Of a DNA stretch of 64,000 nucleotides, positions 41,111 to 53,269 are shown piece after piece. The stretch covers positions 321,501 through 385,500 of the forward strand of contig WPIO01000198.1 of NCBI GenBank assembly GCA_009760855.2. Reading direction: 5' to 3'. The notes beneath the pieces are model-generated. The model did no database searches, was not told the origin of the DNA, and worked only from the letters and a program-made list of their open reading frames with translations. Position numbers and translations under genes: made by a program. Each line of letters begins with the position of its first letter. Within the stretch, counting starts at the first letter, position 1. The stretch comes from Cristatella mucedo. Lineage: Eukaryota > Bryozoa > Phylactolaemata > Cristatellidae.

Positions 41111-42039
41111 GTGCAGCCCATTTGCATGAGGGCGCCTGAGCGAAATGGCGCCGACGCTGTCCTGTCGATTTTTAGCTCAACTGAGTGGAGTGCGGCGGGT
41201 TGCGGTATTTTGTCACTACCCCCTTCCCCCGTCCGATCGCGTGAAGAATCTGCTCCCCTCGTACGAAGCGGCGCTGTCGCGACCCAGAGCCAGAGTCGAA
41301 GCCTGCGCCAGCGCCGGAGCCGTAGCGATGCTGCTACGTACGACTAGTGTGAATGTACTAGCTGAAGTACCTGAGTGTCAGCTGCTGTAAGCTTGCCGAC
41401 GAGTCTGACAGAAGTCACTTGCCTTACGAGCGGTGTAATAAAGAATAAATTACTAGCGAAGTCGCTAATTCGGCGTTTCCGTCTGCTCCGGTTGGAGGAT
41501 TTCGAGAACCGCGCCGTCGCCGTTTGGCGCGAGCATCAGATACACAAACCTACGTATAGCATTAGGTTCGTCCGTACGCGTCATGCCGCCACGCGACCCG
41601 GTCGGGCTCCCGCAGACAGAACATGTCGGCACTCGCCGCCATTTGAGTTGATTTCGCAGTCGTGAGAGACTGCCGCTGCTCTCCAAAGGCTTAGCGCCCG
41701 CAAGGTCACCCACAAGGTCACGAGATCGTGAGATCCGCACAAAAAAGAGTGGCTCTTTAACAGCTCTAAAAGTTCGATAATCGTGTCAAGTGCATTAAAA
41801 TCCTATTGGGGAGCGGACAGTGCATGGAGCGTGCACACCCTAGAACGCCATCCGCACTTCCAGCCTTTCCGGGTCAGCCTAATAAGTGGCTGCGCCCTCC
41901 GGAGAAGCAGAGCGTGCACAGCGAGTCGCTCGCTCCGAAGACGTGTTGCCGACCGACAAGCGTCCGCCAGAGTCGCTCTCGCTGAGCGCCAGATACAAAC
42001 CCTCCCGTCTGGTTTTTCGAAGGGACGCTGCAGACGCGA

Positions 42040-42041
42040 GA

Positions 42042-42078
<37 letters not shown>
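42040..42078 (+). repeat. microsatellite (GA)n
   Basis: GA tract of about 38 bp. Confidence 0.9.
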
Positions 42079-42080
<2 letters not shown>

Positions 42081-42377
42081 TTTCTCATTCGGTCGCTCTG
42101 TGACGGCGCTGCTGACGCAATGCTGGGAAGCGCCAGCCGATTGTAGCTGTAGCCATTGCTGCTTATTGCCTACATATTGTAAGCCTATTGCTGCCAACTG
42201 AATGTTAGCAGCGTCCACAAAAGGCTCGCCTTCTTAAATGCCGGAAGTTGAGAGCTGCTTAGTGCGACTTTTGAGCGCATTTTAAGAGGCGCGTCTTTGG
42301 CTTACCATTTCTTAACCAAAGGATGCTGGAATTAATTTTGCCTGAATTCCCGCTCCCCACGGGACTGCAACGCTGAG

Positions 42378-42421
42378 CGGAGGAGGAGGAGGAGGAGGAG
42401 GAGGAGGAGGAGGAGGAGGAA
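42378..42421 (+). repeat. microsatellite (GGA)n
   Basis: About fourteen GGA units. Poly-Ser frames over it are artefacts. Confidence 0.9.
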
Positions 42422-42899
42422 CTACACGAAACTACTTCGTTTTTAAATAGAATCCCATCTTGCCTGGTGTTCCCCTGTGGAGGCAAAACGCAGAGCGGCT
42501 CGCGAAACATTTTATAGTTTGGAAGAGTCGTTATCCACTCTGCAACGAAAATACACTACTCTCCTTCAAAGGAAATCGTCAGCATTTCTGGAAGTAGACC
42601 CCAACAATTCAATCCACCACTCAGGGGCTCCGTGTCGAACGATTATTCTTCAGCCGGTCGTAGAAATGTGCTGCGTCTCATTTTAGCAGAGCCTGCATTT
42701 CCGCGGCATTTATCGGTGGAACGCCGCCCGCAGGCTTCGGTAAAAGTCGTTGGTACAGCAACCGGCCGATCCATTTAAGAGGTGTGCCCGAGGGTGAGCG
42801 AGCCCGCCAGGAGCGAATTGGTTTATCCTTCCGCTCGAGAATAATGCCCCGACGCAGAAAACAAAGCGCGCGCCTCCCAGAAAAGCTCTTTAGCTCCTT

Positions 42900-42968
42900 T
42901 ATAATAATAACAATAATAATAATGATAATAATGCGCTTGATAAAGCGCCCTCAGAGAACTCAATCTCC
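42900..42968 (-). mobile_element. retrotransposon 3' tail fragment
   Basis: (ATA)n then CTTGATAAAGCGCCCTCAGA and GAACTCAATCTCC, the 3' terminus only. Confidence 0.75.
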
Positions 42969-43589
42969 TTTAAAAGTCCGCCAGTCATCAATTAGCGAGG
43001 TTTTGCAGAGGCGCGGAAGGCGCCTCTCACCGATCTAACTTAGCCTGGCGGAGAACAAAGTGCGTGTCGAGTGCGCTAAGATTGCGTGATCGCATCTTCA
43101 GGTAGAGACGACGTAGCAGGTAGGCGTTCAGCTTCGCCGTATCGCAGCAGCCGTTAGAGTTAGATACTTAAAAAAAATTAACGCTTCCGAGTTCAAGTTC
43201 TCATTTCGGCAATAAACGGTATTTGGCCAGAGGAAAGACGGCGTCAAATGAAATATAACATCAGCACGATCGGCAGAATTAAAGCCCGCGACCAGAATCT
43301 AGCCCCTCAGTGCGGCGGTACGAGCGAGCTTAGCAAGGTTCTTGCTGGCTGGCAAGAAATCCAGCGATTGCACTTGGACGCAGGAGCGCACATGCACCGT
43401 AATATATGTGCGTCACATGAGAATGTCGGACTCGCACTGTCTTCACGCTAACGATCAGCAGTGGCACGACAACACTGTCACAACCTGTCTTGCTCTAAAT
43501 AACTCAGCTTCGGCTCGCACCGCCGTGCAGGCACCGGCGGCGCTCGGGCGTTGCTGCGCGACCGCTTCGCGACGCCGCAGCTCGAGCTC

Positions 43590-43593
<4 letters not shown>

Positions 43594-43626
<33 letters not shown>
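43594..43626 (+). repeat. (CTG)11 tract before a splice acceptor
   Basis: Eleven CTG/TGC units ending 23 bases before the acceptor of the gene 1 terminal exon. They supply most of its pyrimidine-bearing tract. Confidence 0.85.
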
Positions 43627-43629
<3 letters not shown>

Positions 43630-43649
43630 GCTTCGCACCGCCGACGCAG

Positions 43650-44503
43650 GTTCGGCGACCGTCGGAGGCATCGTATGGACCCTGGGCATGCTCGCGGTTC
43701 TGGCCGCCGCCGTCTACACCGCCGTGACGTACTTCTGCCCAAGTGACGACGACGACGACGCGGCAGCGGCGGCAGCTGCGGCTGCGGCGGCCGAGAAGCA
43801 GGCAGAAGAGGATGCCGCGCGTCGACGGCCGCACGACCGGCGGCCGTCGACGCTGGGCGAGCAGCTGCGCGCAGCCTTGACCTTCGGCGTCGGCATCGTG
43901 AGAAGCTTCTTCCTGCCGGCTGTCAGAAGAGCCAACTCGCTGCACCACACGCGCGCGCTCACCGACGCGTCGACGGACGGTCGCTACCGGCGCATGCAGC
44001 GCGCCGCGTCGTCGGCGGCGGCCGACGGGCGTCAGGCGCAGCCGGATGCAGCTTCCTTCCCGGCTCCGCCGCTTCCGTCCGACCGGCTCGCCGGCGGCGG
44101 CTCAAGGCGCGGCGGTCGGACCAGCAGTGGCGGCGGAGGCGACAAGAACACGCCCGTGTCCACCAGTGCCCCCGCTTTCCGTCCGGCTTCGGCGGCGTCG
44201 CCCAAAGTGGGAACGCTGCCCCGCGAGACCGGCGCCGCCGCCGCCGCCGCCGCCGTCGTCGCGGCATCAGCCGTGAAGGCGGCGAGCTCGAAGGAGAGGA
44301 AGGAGCTCAGCTGGAACAAGGACTCGGTCGTCATAGCGATAGACGGCGTGGCGATCCTAGACGGCCGGAGCCGCGCGCCGCCCGTCTACGACGCCGCCAT
44401 ACCCGCCGAGCTCATAGCGAGCGCCGGGACTGCGGTCGACGCGTCGAAGTCGACGGTCGGATCGTGGGAGACGGATGATCCAAACTCGAGCGATGAGAGC
44501 TAG
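43650..44503 (+). CDS. terminal exon: TM segment and cytoplasmic tail, gene 1
   Basis: Acceptor CGCCGACGCAG at 43649; the exon opens in phase 1, matching the TSP1 exon's phase-1 donor. First comes a membrane helix (GGIVWTLGMLAVLAAAVYTA, VTYF), then an acidic/Ala run (SDDDDD and poly-Ala). A juxtamembrane helix LGEQLRAALTFGVGIVRSFF and RRANSLHH follows, then low-complexity Ala/Arg/Pro/Ser. The last part is a conserved end: SWNKDSVVIAIDGV, APPVYDAAIPAELIA. Stop TAG at 44501. The paralogous exon at 62170 shares the TM, the helix and both end motifs, while the low-complexity parts differ. Inferred: type I membrane protein with an outside TSP1 repeat. The tail motif is not one I recognise. Confidence 0.82.
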
Positions 44504-45598
44504 CATAGCATTGCATAGCACAGCGTCGCTTAGCATAGCATAGCATAGCATTACGGCGGCTGCTCGGCCTCGCGAAGTTTCTGCGGCGAAAGCGGAGCGA
44601 CGGCGAAATTTCAGCGGAGCGACGGCGAAACTGCAGCGGTCGGCCTCCGGCCTGCGGCGACGGCGGCGGCCTTAGTCGGTTTGCTGTTGAACGGCATTCC
44701 ACCGAAGCTCGCGCGGCGAAGATTCCTACGCCGAAGCAGATTCCTCCGCCAGTCGTCGCTGCTGCGGGGCACGAAGCGTCTGCTGCTGCTGCTGCTCGAA
44801 GCCATCGTTCGCACGACGCTGCCGGCCAGTTTATCGTTCGCCCAAGCGTCGGTCTGCCTGACGGATGCCGGCGCCGCCGCCTCCTCCGCAAAGCTTAATC
44901 TCAAAGAGTTCAGAGTTCAGAGATCGACGTCGCGAGGCCTGAGCCGATGCCGCGTCAGCATCTGTAACCGAATCGCCAGGCGGCGCTAAGCAAGTGCTAG
45001 AGCCGACTTCCGGCACCAGTAGCACTCTCGCGGAACTGACTCGCTCAAAGACGCTGCGCCGCCGGGCGCTCGAACGGATGTGGCGCGCTGCGCCGTTCGC
45101 TCGAGTCGACGCACGGCGCTGGGGCCACCGACGCGGCCTCACTCTCCGGCCCCGCTCGCCGCGCCCAGGCGCCCGGCGCACAGTAGGCGCGCAGGCAAGC
45201 GCAAGTTGCATCGTTCTAAGCTGCGGCGGAGGCGTCTCCGGTTGAGCTCGCTTCCGCCGCGGCCGCACGCGGCGCACGTCTGAGTCGCTCGCAGCGTGCT
45301 GCTGCCGCCCGCGTCGAAACCGGCGAAATAAACGGCGCGTTCGGAGCCGAGCTCGAGCGCACTCTCAGCGGCCGCCCAATCTCTCTCGAGATCCCATCGC
45401 TCGCGTCGCTCGAAGCCGTCAGAGCGATCCGCTTACAAAAGTGTCGCAGCAGCAGCCGACGAAGCTGCGAGCTGCGATCGCCTCGAGCATCGTGTCGCGT
45501 GTCGGCGGCTCGCTCGCTACGATCGCTTCCTAGTTTGCACACAGGCCGTAATCAATTGGGCCCGACGCACGTAGAGCCACAAGCCTGATAAGGTGCTC
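44504..45598. other. 3' flank of gene 1, GC-rich
   Basis: Starts with an AGCAT-type short tandem (44504-44555), probably 3' UTR. Then CpG-rich sequence with overlapping open frames caused by composition. No polyadenylation signal recognised. Confidence 0.4.
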
Positions 45599-45599
45599 A

Positions 45600-46738
45600 G
45601 GTGTTAAGCTCCTCGTGCGCAGAGGTCTATACTCTCCCTCTGGCCAATGTGATTGCCAAGCACAATCGAGGCTTTCACTTCTATGAGCTGATGACGCTCA
45701 GTGGTATCTTTGCTTTTGGCCCTCGAGCACGTCGAATTCTCTCAAATCCTTTGAGGCGTGTATTGATGACAGCCGCACATGGATGGCAGCAAATTTTCTC
45801 AAATTGAATGATGATAAAAATTACTTACTAGTTATATGAAAACCAAGTGTGATTCAGAAATTGGAAAGACTAACGCTCAAAATCGGCTCTGCCAGCATAA
45901 CTCATTTGTATCTGCACGAAATCTAGGTGCCCCGTTCCTAATTAACCTTTCGTTGGACGACCACATCAGCTCCGGAATCAAGTCTGCCTACTTTCAGCTA
46001 CATAGCAATGTTAAATTCGTTTTTTTTAGACAGGCATACCACATCTAAGATGGTCCATGCATTTTTGACATCCCTTATTGAACTCTGAAACTCACTGCTT
46101 GCTGGTCTACCGACATGTGCAATCAGGCGATTGCAGCTGGTGCAAAACTCGGCAGCTAGGCTTGTCTGTCGTGAGCGCCGCAGTTGCCGCATCACATCAC
46201 TTCTCGCCGACCTGAACTGGCTACCAGTCAAACAACGGATCGACTTCAACGTTTTGTCGCTCACTTTTAGGTCCCTTCATTCTTTGGCTCCAGAGTACCT
46301 ATCAGATCTACTGCCCCGTCAGGCTAAGCTTCGTACCACCCGTATTTCAGAATCTAACTGTTTACCTATACCCTGTATAAAGCTCAAATTTCTTGGAGAC
46401 CGTGAATTTAGCTCGTATCCTCCCAAAGCCTGGAACTCACTCCCGACTTACGTCATGACATCCCCTGACTTGACCACATTTAAAAAGAAATTAGAAGCGC
46501 ACCTATTTATATCAGCATTTAGTGGGCCCTGTTTTTCGTTCTTTATGTGCGTTTGCATGCTGCCCCTGTGCATGTCACCCCTAGCCGTGTTATTCATGTT
46601 GTTAATCACGCATGATACCACTCAGTACTCGATTGTATTTCCTTTGAAATAAATGTAAAGCGCCCAGAAAGAGATTGAGTTTTTGATAGCGCTTTATCAA
46701 GTGTATTATTACTATGATAATTATTATTGTCAACTGCA
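45600..46738 (+). mobile_element. CR1/L2-like retrotransposon copy
   Basis: Starts in the reverse transcriptase region (YTLPLANVIAKHNRGFHFYE) with a deletion at the active site. It continues through the C-terminal domain (46131-46530: ADLNWLPVKQRIDFNVLSL, PPKAWNSLPTYV). The 3' UTR ends GTGTATTATTACTATG at about 46735. The longest uninterrupted C-terminal frame of the family here (173 residues). Confidence 0.88.
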
Positions 46739-46739
46739 C

Positions 46740-47320
46740 ACAAAATAACACGCGGGTGAGTTTGTTCGAAGTGCGTTAGTTTCCAGCGCGGGCTGAAGGT
46801 TACTCGGTCAGCTGACTATCTACAATGATGTTTCTGCTTCATTTAGCATTTAGTCCGGTCCAAGATTTCGCCAGCACTGCTAGGGTTGATGTCACATCAC
46901 GGCTCCAAGATTAGCAAATTGATTTAGTCGCATGTAGCCTACGTTTGTGACATTATCTGAACCGGCTGGCATAGATCAATGAAGCCTGGTGCTTCTGAAG
47001 CAACGCGGCTCGATGAGCCGGCGGAAATTTCTTCCGTCAAGAAACGCAGCAGATTCAGTGATTCTGTTATGTAATTCTGGATTTTGCCCAAATAAAAATC
47101 AGGAATAGAACCCGGATTATAATACCATACTAATCTTAAATAGACCAATTCTTGGAAATTTAATCTCATTTAAATTCTTCCCAAGATTCGAACAAAAAGT
47201 CGGATACAGGCATATCCTGCTAAGCAGCGAATGCACACAATTCTTGCTGATTGCCACAGAGTATCGTCATCTCGGAAACGTCACTTCTTTTTTGCAGAAT
47301 TTCAAAGCCAGCACTATTTG
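46740..47320. other. host DNA, nothing recognised
   Basis: Unique sequence with no coding or repeat signal. Confidence 0.4.
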
Positions 47321-47326
47321 GCTTCG

Positions 47327-47341
47327 AGAGAGAGAGAGAGC

Positions 47342-47383
<42 letters not shown>

Positions 47384-47423
47384 TAGAGATACAAACACAC
47401 ATACACACACACACACACACACG

Positions 47424-47490
<67 letters not shown>
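47327..47490 (+). repeat. microsatellite (GA)n-(AC)n-(GA)n
   Basis: Composite tract of about 160 bp. Confidence 0.95.
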
Positions 47491-47491
<1 letters not shown>

Positions 47492-48480
47492 CGGGAAGAG
47501 TCCTCGGTAATGTCAATGACGTAGACAGTGATTTTTAAGTGCATAAGAGCCCATGCCTAAGTGATACCAAAGTCGCTATCTGGGATTTCCAGATTAGCGT
47601 AACGACGCGCCTTTCGCTTCATGTTAAGCTGCGTGTAGGGCTGCTTGCTTTGGAGCAATAGCCTCAATAGCCTCAAGTATGTATATGTATCGAGAATATG
47701 TATATATATGTATATGGCCGAGAACGCGGAGCGGCAATCTCGCTGCTCACGCATCGAGCAATTTGGAATCTCCTGCTGCTGCAGGACGACTTGGTGACTC
47801 AATGACCAATGGGAATCAAGGGCAAGCGTATTACCGCCGGGCAAAGAGACCGAGCAAAGTGACAGTCTACTCCAAGTTTATCGTGATCAAGCGTGCAATT
47901 GGACAACTGATTTTTCTCCCCAGCTCTGCTGAGCGGGACTGTAGCGTTTTGGAGGTTGCCAAATTGGCAGATATTTTACGGGCCTGACAGCCAAAATGAG
48001 GTCGTTACAGTCTAGCAAGACCAAAAGAGATGCAGTTACATAGTTTTACGTCGTTCCGGTATGTATTACATTTTAAAAGCGATATGAATTGCTATTATTA
48101 GCACCGCGATTCGCCGGGCTGATCTCTCGCTAATAATAATTAGCTTGTATAGTGCCCTAATAACCTACCACATCGCAGCATCTTTTTGGAATAGAGGGTT
48201 CGGGGCTTACCACACGATGGTGACGAAGACGATGGCAATAAGAAAATAATAACGATTAAGAAATTTGCTTGGCAGCCTAAGAGAACGCAATCTCTACTCA
48301 TCTACATGAAGGAAAAATTTGCATAAATTAATTTATGCAATATGCATGAAGGAAAAATGACAACTTTTTCAGCACGTGTAACAAAGCGCCCAAAGGTCGA
48401 TTCGCAAGTATCCGGCAAAGTAGCTACGAGAGAGAAATGCAGCTTTATAGCTTCTTGCAAAAAGTTCCGCTGAGTCTGGA
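47491..48480. other. host DNA, nothing recognised
   Basis: Only a SINE B/retrotransposon tail trace at 48141-48165 (TTGTATAGTGCCCTAATAAC, minus). Confidence 0.4.
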
Positions 48481-48489
48481 GGTGTCTTA

Positions 48490-48760
48490 ATGTCAGACAG
48501 TCATGAGCTCCAGCTTTTGAATCATATGAAGCGAAGGCACCAAAGGATTTCTGCTTGTTACGCTGTCAGTTAGATGCATAGCGGAGCGACTCGAGTCACA
48601 CGAGCTGATGCTACGATGCCTAGCCTGATTGGGAAACAACTCAGAGTGTAAGACGAAGCAAGAGATTTGAAGGGACAATTAATAAGTAAGATAAATAAGA
48701 CAATAAATAAGTGTGACAGACACTTGAAGGGTCGATACGCTTCTTCACGGGCAATCAGTT
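48490..48760 (-). mobile_element. retrotransposon ORF2 C-terminal fragment
   Basis: The minus strand matches the segment around GCTACGATGCCTAGCCTGAT of the other copies. Diverged. It abuts an opposite-strand tail copy. Confidence 0.6.
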
Positions 48761-48769
48761 CAGATAGGT

Positions 48770-49060
48770 AAAAGGTGTTAAAAACACACCTATTTAGGAC
48801 AGCATATAGTGGGTCCCTGTGATTCGTCCTTCACGTGCTTAGGCGTGCTGACACTGTGCATGCTGCCACTAACCACATTTGCAAGCTGACCCTGTGCATG
48901 TCAACCCTAACCATATCATTCATTGTGTTTGTTTTTTAAGCATGATTTTACTTACCATTCAAGTGCATTTCCCTTTGCAGCAAATGTAAAGCGCCTAGAA
49001 AGAGATTAAGTTCTCTGAGGGCTCTTTATCAAGTGTATTTTTATTATTATTATTATAGGT
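48770..49060 (+). mobile_element. retrotransposon 3' UTR copy
   Basis: From ACACACCTATTTAGGACAGC to GAGATTAAGTTCTCTGAGGG and a (TTA)n end at about 49055. Confidence 0.88.
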
Positions 49061-49087
49061 GAGCCATGCTCTGCGTGAGTGCATAGA

Positions 49088-49190
49088 TGTGTGTGCGCGC
49101 GTGCGTGCGTGTGTGTGTGTGTGTGTGAGTGTGTGTGTGTGTGTGAGTGAGGTTGTTTGAGTGCGTTTGTGCGTGCGTGTGCATGTTTGT
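49088..49190 (+). repeat. microsatellite (GT)n
   Basis: GT with GAGT and GCGT interruptions. Confidence 0.9.
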
Positions 49191-49529
49191 GTAATGTGGC
49201 AATTGCAAAGTTTACGATAGGAAAGAATAGCCAAGGATTTTAGAAATTTTAGTTCCTGACTACACATAGAGACTACAGTTTTGTTTGACGGATCATACGG
49301 GGACAAAGCCAGAGCAAAACTGATAGAGCTGCTCTGGTGCTCTTCAGACCTACCGAATGCAAGTTCCATGCGCGGGAAAGCTATTGAAAAACATTACTTT
49401 CGCTTGATGAATAACTACTGAAAAATTAAATATACGCCGACGCATAGGAGCTGAGAGTGCTGTTTTTCTACCTATATGAATCTGTCGAAAAGGCGCTCAT
49501 GTATGTGTAAGAGATTATTATAATATTAC

Positions 49530-50030
49530 TAGTAAGAATAATGCCTTTAATAACACCCTCGGAGAAATTAATCTCTTTCTAGACACTTGGTAAATACTGT
49601 AAAGGAAGCATGCTCGAATAATTAGTGGTAGCATGCTCAACGTCAACAAGCATAAAATGGTTAGAGGTGACATGCACAGGGTCAGCATGCAAATATAATT
49701 AATGGCTACTTGCACAGTGGAGGCACGTATCACACTTGGTTTGCTCATAACAAGCAAGTAAGTTTTATCGTCATTCATCATAAGAAAGTTTCCTGCTATC
49801 CATGTGCGGATGTCACCAAAACATGCAGCAAGGGAGTTGAGAGAATTCATGGTGCTGGAGGGCATGGAGGCATCAAAGCAAAGGTACAACTGAGTGCCGT
49901 CTGCATTGAAGTAAAAACCTAGACTGTGACTGGCGATCACATCTGCAAGAGGGAGAATATAAAAAGTGAATAGAAACAGGTCAAGTGCAGACGCCAGAGG
50001 TAGACCGGACATCAGCTATTCCTCGAATGA
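49530..50030 (-). mobile_element. retrotransposon copy with internal deletion
   Basis: The minus strand holds the 3' UTR (49530-49725) joined directly to reverse transcriptase sequence: NADGTQLYLCFD (altered active site) and NFLMMNDDKTYLLVM. The C-terminal domain is deleted between them. Confidence 0.8.
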
Positions 50031-51830
50031 TCTTCGCCAGTTCGAATCAATGCTCCGGAGTTTCCCACTAAGATAGCTTACGCAGTCCGTTTAGAGGAAA
50101 TAGTCCGCTTTATTTTAAATTTCTACGCTAATGTGTGTAGAGTAGGACGCGTATGCAGAGCTGCGGCTGTATCAGCATCTTAGCGATTGCAGCAGTGCAC
50201 GCCAGCGATAGTGGTCTCGCAATGGCGGTGCGTTCAAGATACCGCCATACGTTCTACTGGATCGCTAAAACAAAGAGGCTTGAGATCGCTGACCGCTTAA
50301 GGCAAGATTATTTTTCGGCACCCAGGCTTCCCATGGCCCGCCGGTCTCTCGGTTTCGCGACATTGCCGCTGTTTTGAAACTGAAGACTCAGGTACTCAGC
50401 GGCTGCCAAGGACATGGCGGCTGGCTGGCTGCCTAGGACTCGTCGAGATTTCTCCGATGCGAAACCCTCGCGCCAGGGTGTATAGTATTTCCGTGCGCCT
50501 GCATAACCCGTGCAGAGGATTAGCAGCTCATCGCTGATTGGCCACCAAATCGAACGGCTTCCGCTCCATGGCCCATTTACTATAACAGATGTGCGCCCAC
50601 GCTGCTGCCTTGCGCTCTCTGGGGGTCAGGGGTCGGCTCGCGTGGGCTTAGAGTTAAAGATCTCGAAGCCCTAGCTGTTAGGCTCGGACAGAAGAAATTG
50701 GTCGACAGCTCAATCCGTAGATTGATTCGAACCAGTAACGAGACAGAAGATCCACTCCCCTCCCCCGGTTCGGGACACCAGCACCGAAGTGTGCAGCTCC
50801 ATGAAGGCTATGTATAGCACAAATAGCAATTGATATAGCTAGGCACGTACATCGAGCCCGTCTACCATATTTAAGAAAACTCTGTTCAAGCAATTCCGAG
50901 GAAGTGGACTACGAAGCACTGTCTTTGCATCATTGCGAGTGGTTTGGACGTGGCAACCCAAGTGTATGATCTGGAGCTGGCAGCGAACTTACAAAACTGT
51001 TCAGGCTTTTTCTCGTGAGCAGTTACAGTGCGTGAAATTCCATGAAATGGTGACGATTTGCTCCATCTCATTACTGATTAAATTCAATAGCTTACGGAGT
51101 TCTATGCAGCATATAACGCAAAAGTATTAGGACTGCTTGGGTAGAAGCAGTGACGGCTAAATACTAGCCAGCATTTTGACTAAATATCGAACATTTATGT
51201 CGCCAAATTATGCACACTGGTCGCAATAAGAAAACTCAAAACGTTCCCGTAATTATCACGTATAGCGATTAATTTATTAAATCGGTATGAGGTCTTCATT
51301 GGCTAACTTGCTTTCTGAACGGCGGAAATGCTGTTCTCGCGCCTAGTGGTGGCGCGAAGTCGGCACTAGGGAGAGGTATTTTCCAAGGCTTCCAGACTTA
51401 ACTAACTTCCTCACATTGTGCGAAACCTCGCTCTTCAGTACTGATAGAGTAGTAGCAATTTAACCGTACGAATGTCCAGCCTCGTGCAATTGCAAAACTG
51501 GATCCTCACAAATTTGACAACTCGGCGACTTTCAGGGTGGCTAGTTGGCCTTTCCCGGGAATATATCAGGGCTCCATGGGCTCGCTGTGTGACTTCGGGT
51601 CAGGGACCTATCTTGGGATTTTGGCATAAACTGACAAAGGGTCGTTCCTAGATGTCCTGTTGCCAAAAATAGCCATTTTAACCGAATCAAAGGGATTTGG
51701 ATAATTTTAGGTATACTGTCTAAAATCTGCATCAGTGTCGCTGAAATTTGTACTTGCGTGACCAGTATTTAGCAGACATAACTAAAATTCCCGCTACACG
51801 CCAGTCGGGGCTTAGAAAAAGCTCTTCTTG
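50031..51830. other. host DNA, no gene recognised
   Basis: Unique sequence. Short open frames near 50153 and 50678 carry no domain. Confidence 0.45.
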
Positions 51831-51834
51831 TGCA

Positions 51835-51880
51835 AATAAATTTAGTTCTCTTAGGGTGCTATACAAATTAATTAGGAATT
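51835..51880 (+). repeat. SINE B tail trace
   Basis: AAATTTAGTTCTCTTAGGGTGCTATACAAATTAATT-like end, matching the tail of 59494-59636. Confidence 0.45.
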
Positions 51881-51980
51881 ACTCATGACAACACATTTGT
51901 TTGGCGCATCGTGTGGTTGACTAAGGGTGGATTGCCTCTGGTTGAAATATGCAATAGGCATTGGTTCCCATAGGTTCGTG

Positions 51981-52172
<192 letters not shown>

Positions 52173-52440
52173 TTCTGGGAAGCTGGTGGCCAAGTAATAA
52201 AGCTTGCTTAACGGACCTCGCATCCCACGCTCGGAAAGGGCGGCTTTAAATAGGCATTGCGTCTCTGGTGCCGTTACCGGCTTGAGAGCCGTATGATCTC
52301 TGTTCCTGAACCCGAAGGCGTGGATGGCACCCGCGATCCTGGCAGGGTAGGGCACCGCCGGCTAATACACAAGCATATGTATGTATATGCATATAACTTA
52401 TATTCAATAACCTATACATGTACGTTAAAAATTATTAATA
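52173..52440. other. possible unclassified SINE-like sequence
   Basis: 52180-52370 has a compact, repeat-like look (AGCTGGTGGCCAAGTAATAA, TGAACCCGAAGGCGTGG) but no second copy was found in the window. Confidence 0.3.
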
Positions 52441-52442
52441 AA

Positions 52443-52489
<47 letters not shown>

Positions 52490-52492
<3 letters not shown>

Positions 52493-52570
52493 TCATCCCT
52501 CGTTTATCGCGGTCAATCAGTTCCTGACTCTACCGCGATAAGTGAATTTCCGCGAAGTGGGATCCTATTT
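52490..52570 (+). mobile_element. left end of a pogo/Tigger-like Tc1-mariner element
   Basis: Starts at a TA, then CAGTCATCCCTCGTTTATCG, with the internal TACCGCGATAAGTGAATTTC that gives these ends their repeated CGCGATA pattern. No matching right end (which would end GGATGACTG) was found in 52570-53100, so it is truncated. Confidence 0.65.
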
Positions 52571-53064
52571 ATAAATCAAATATTTTCGTATTTGGAGCAT
52601 TGAAAACCTGTTCACGACCCTTTAAATACGGTTTTTAGCACTATTGGAGCCCTCTGGATATGTAATAATACCATAATAGTCACACTTGCATTTACCAATA
52701 TATCAGTCGGGATGAGAAAAAATAAGGCGCATTAATCGTTTAAAATATCATATTATTACTATCATACATTTAATTACACGCACACGTAAATTCCTTACAT
52801 TAGGACAGAAAAAAAGTGAACAACACGCTCTGATTGGCTTGGTTTCACTACACCATATTTTTTGGAAAAAAGTTCTTGCCCACAAACAAGGAGTGGTCGA
52901 ACGGCTGCACCTGGCGTTGGAGGGTATACGGGGGTGCTCGAATACATAGACCTACAGACCATATGTGTATTAATTTGATTTTTTATTGTAATATTGGAGT
53001 GTATAATTGACTCCGAAAACCAACAGCGCCCTGTATCATTTCCACTATCTCGAATGAATCTGGG

Positions 53065-53092
53065 TGTATATATATATATATATATATATATA
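53065..53092 (+). repeat. microsatellite (TA)n
   Basis: Short TA tract. A second lies at 52448-52488. Confidence 0.85.
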
Positions 53093-53117
53093 TTCATTAT
53101 TCTACACAGTATTTATT

Positions 53118-53260
53118 TATACGGCGCTGAGCGCCGCCCTAGTTTGGCCCAGGAATACGGTGCTCGCCTATAACAACCAAGGTCGCAGACTCGAGCCGTA
53201 CGACTTGTGTAAAAGCATCTGGATAGACATCAAGTTCTCTGAGGATGCTATAACAATGAA
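53118..53260 (+). repeat. SINE family B copy
   Basis: Head TTTGGCCCAGGAATACGGTG and CTCGCC, B-box-like GGTCGCAGACTCGAGCC, tail ATCAAGTTCTCTGAGGATGC then AATGAATTA. Confidence 0.75.
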
Positions 53261-53269
53261 TTACTATTT

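Noticed and set aside
43594-43626. CTG tract as coding poly-Ala/Leu of gene 1
   Set aside because: Phase and homology with the gene 2 exon place the acceptor at 43649, after the tract. The frame upstream of it has no homologue.
47220-47544. Four overlapping Arg/Glu- or Leu/Ser-rich open frames
   Set aside because: Produced by the (GA)n-(AC)n-(GA)n tract; no start context or domain.
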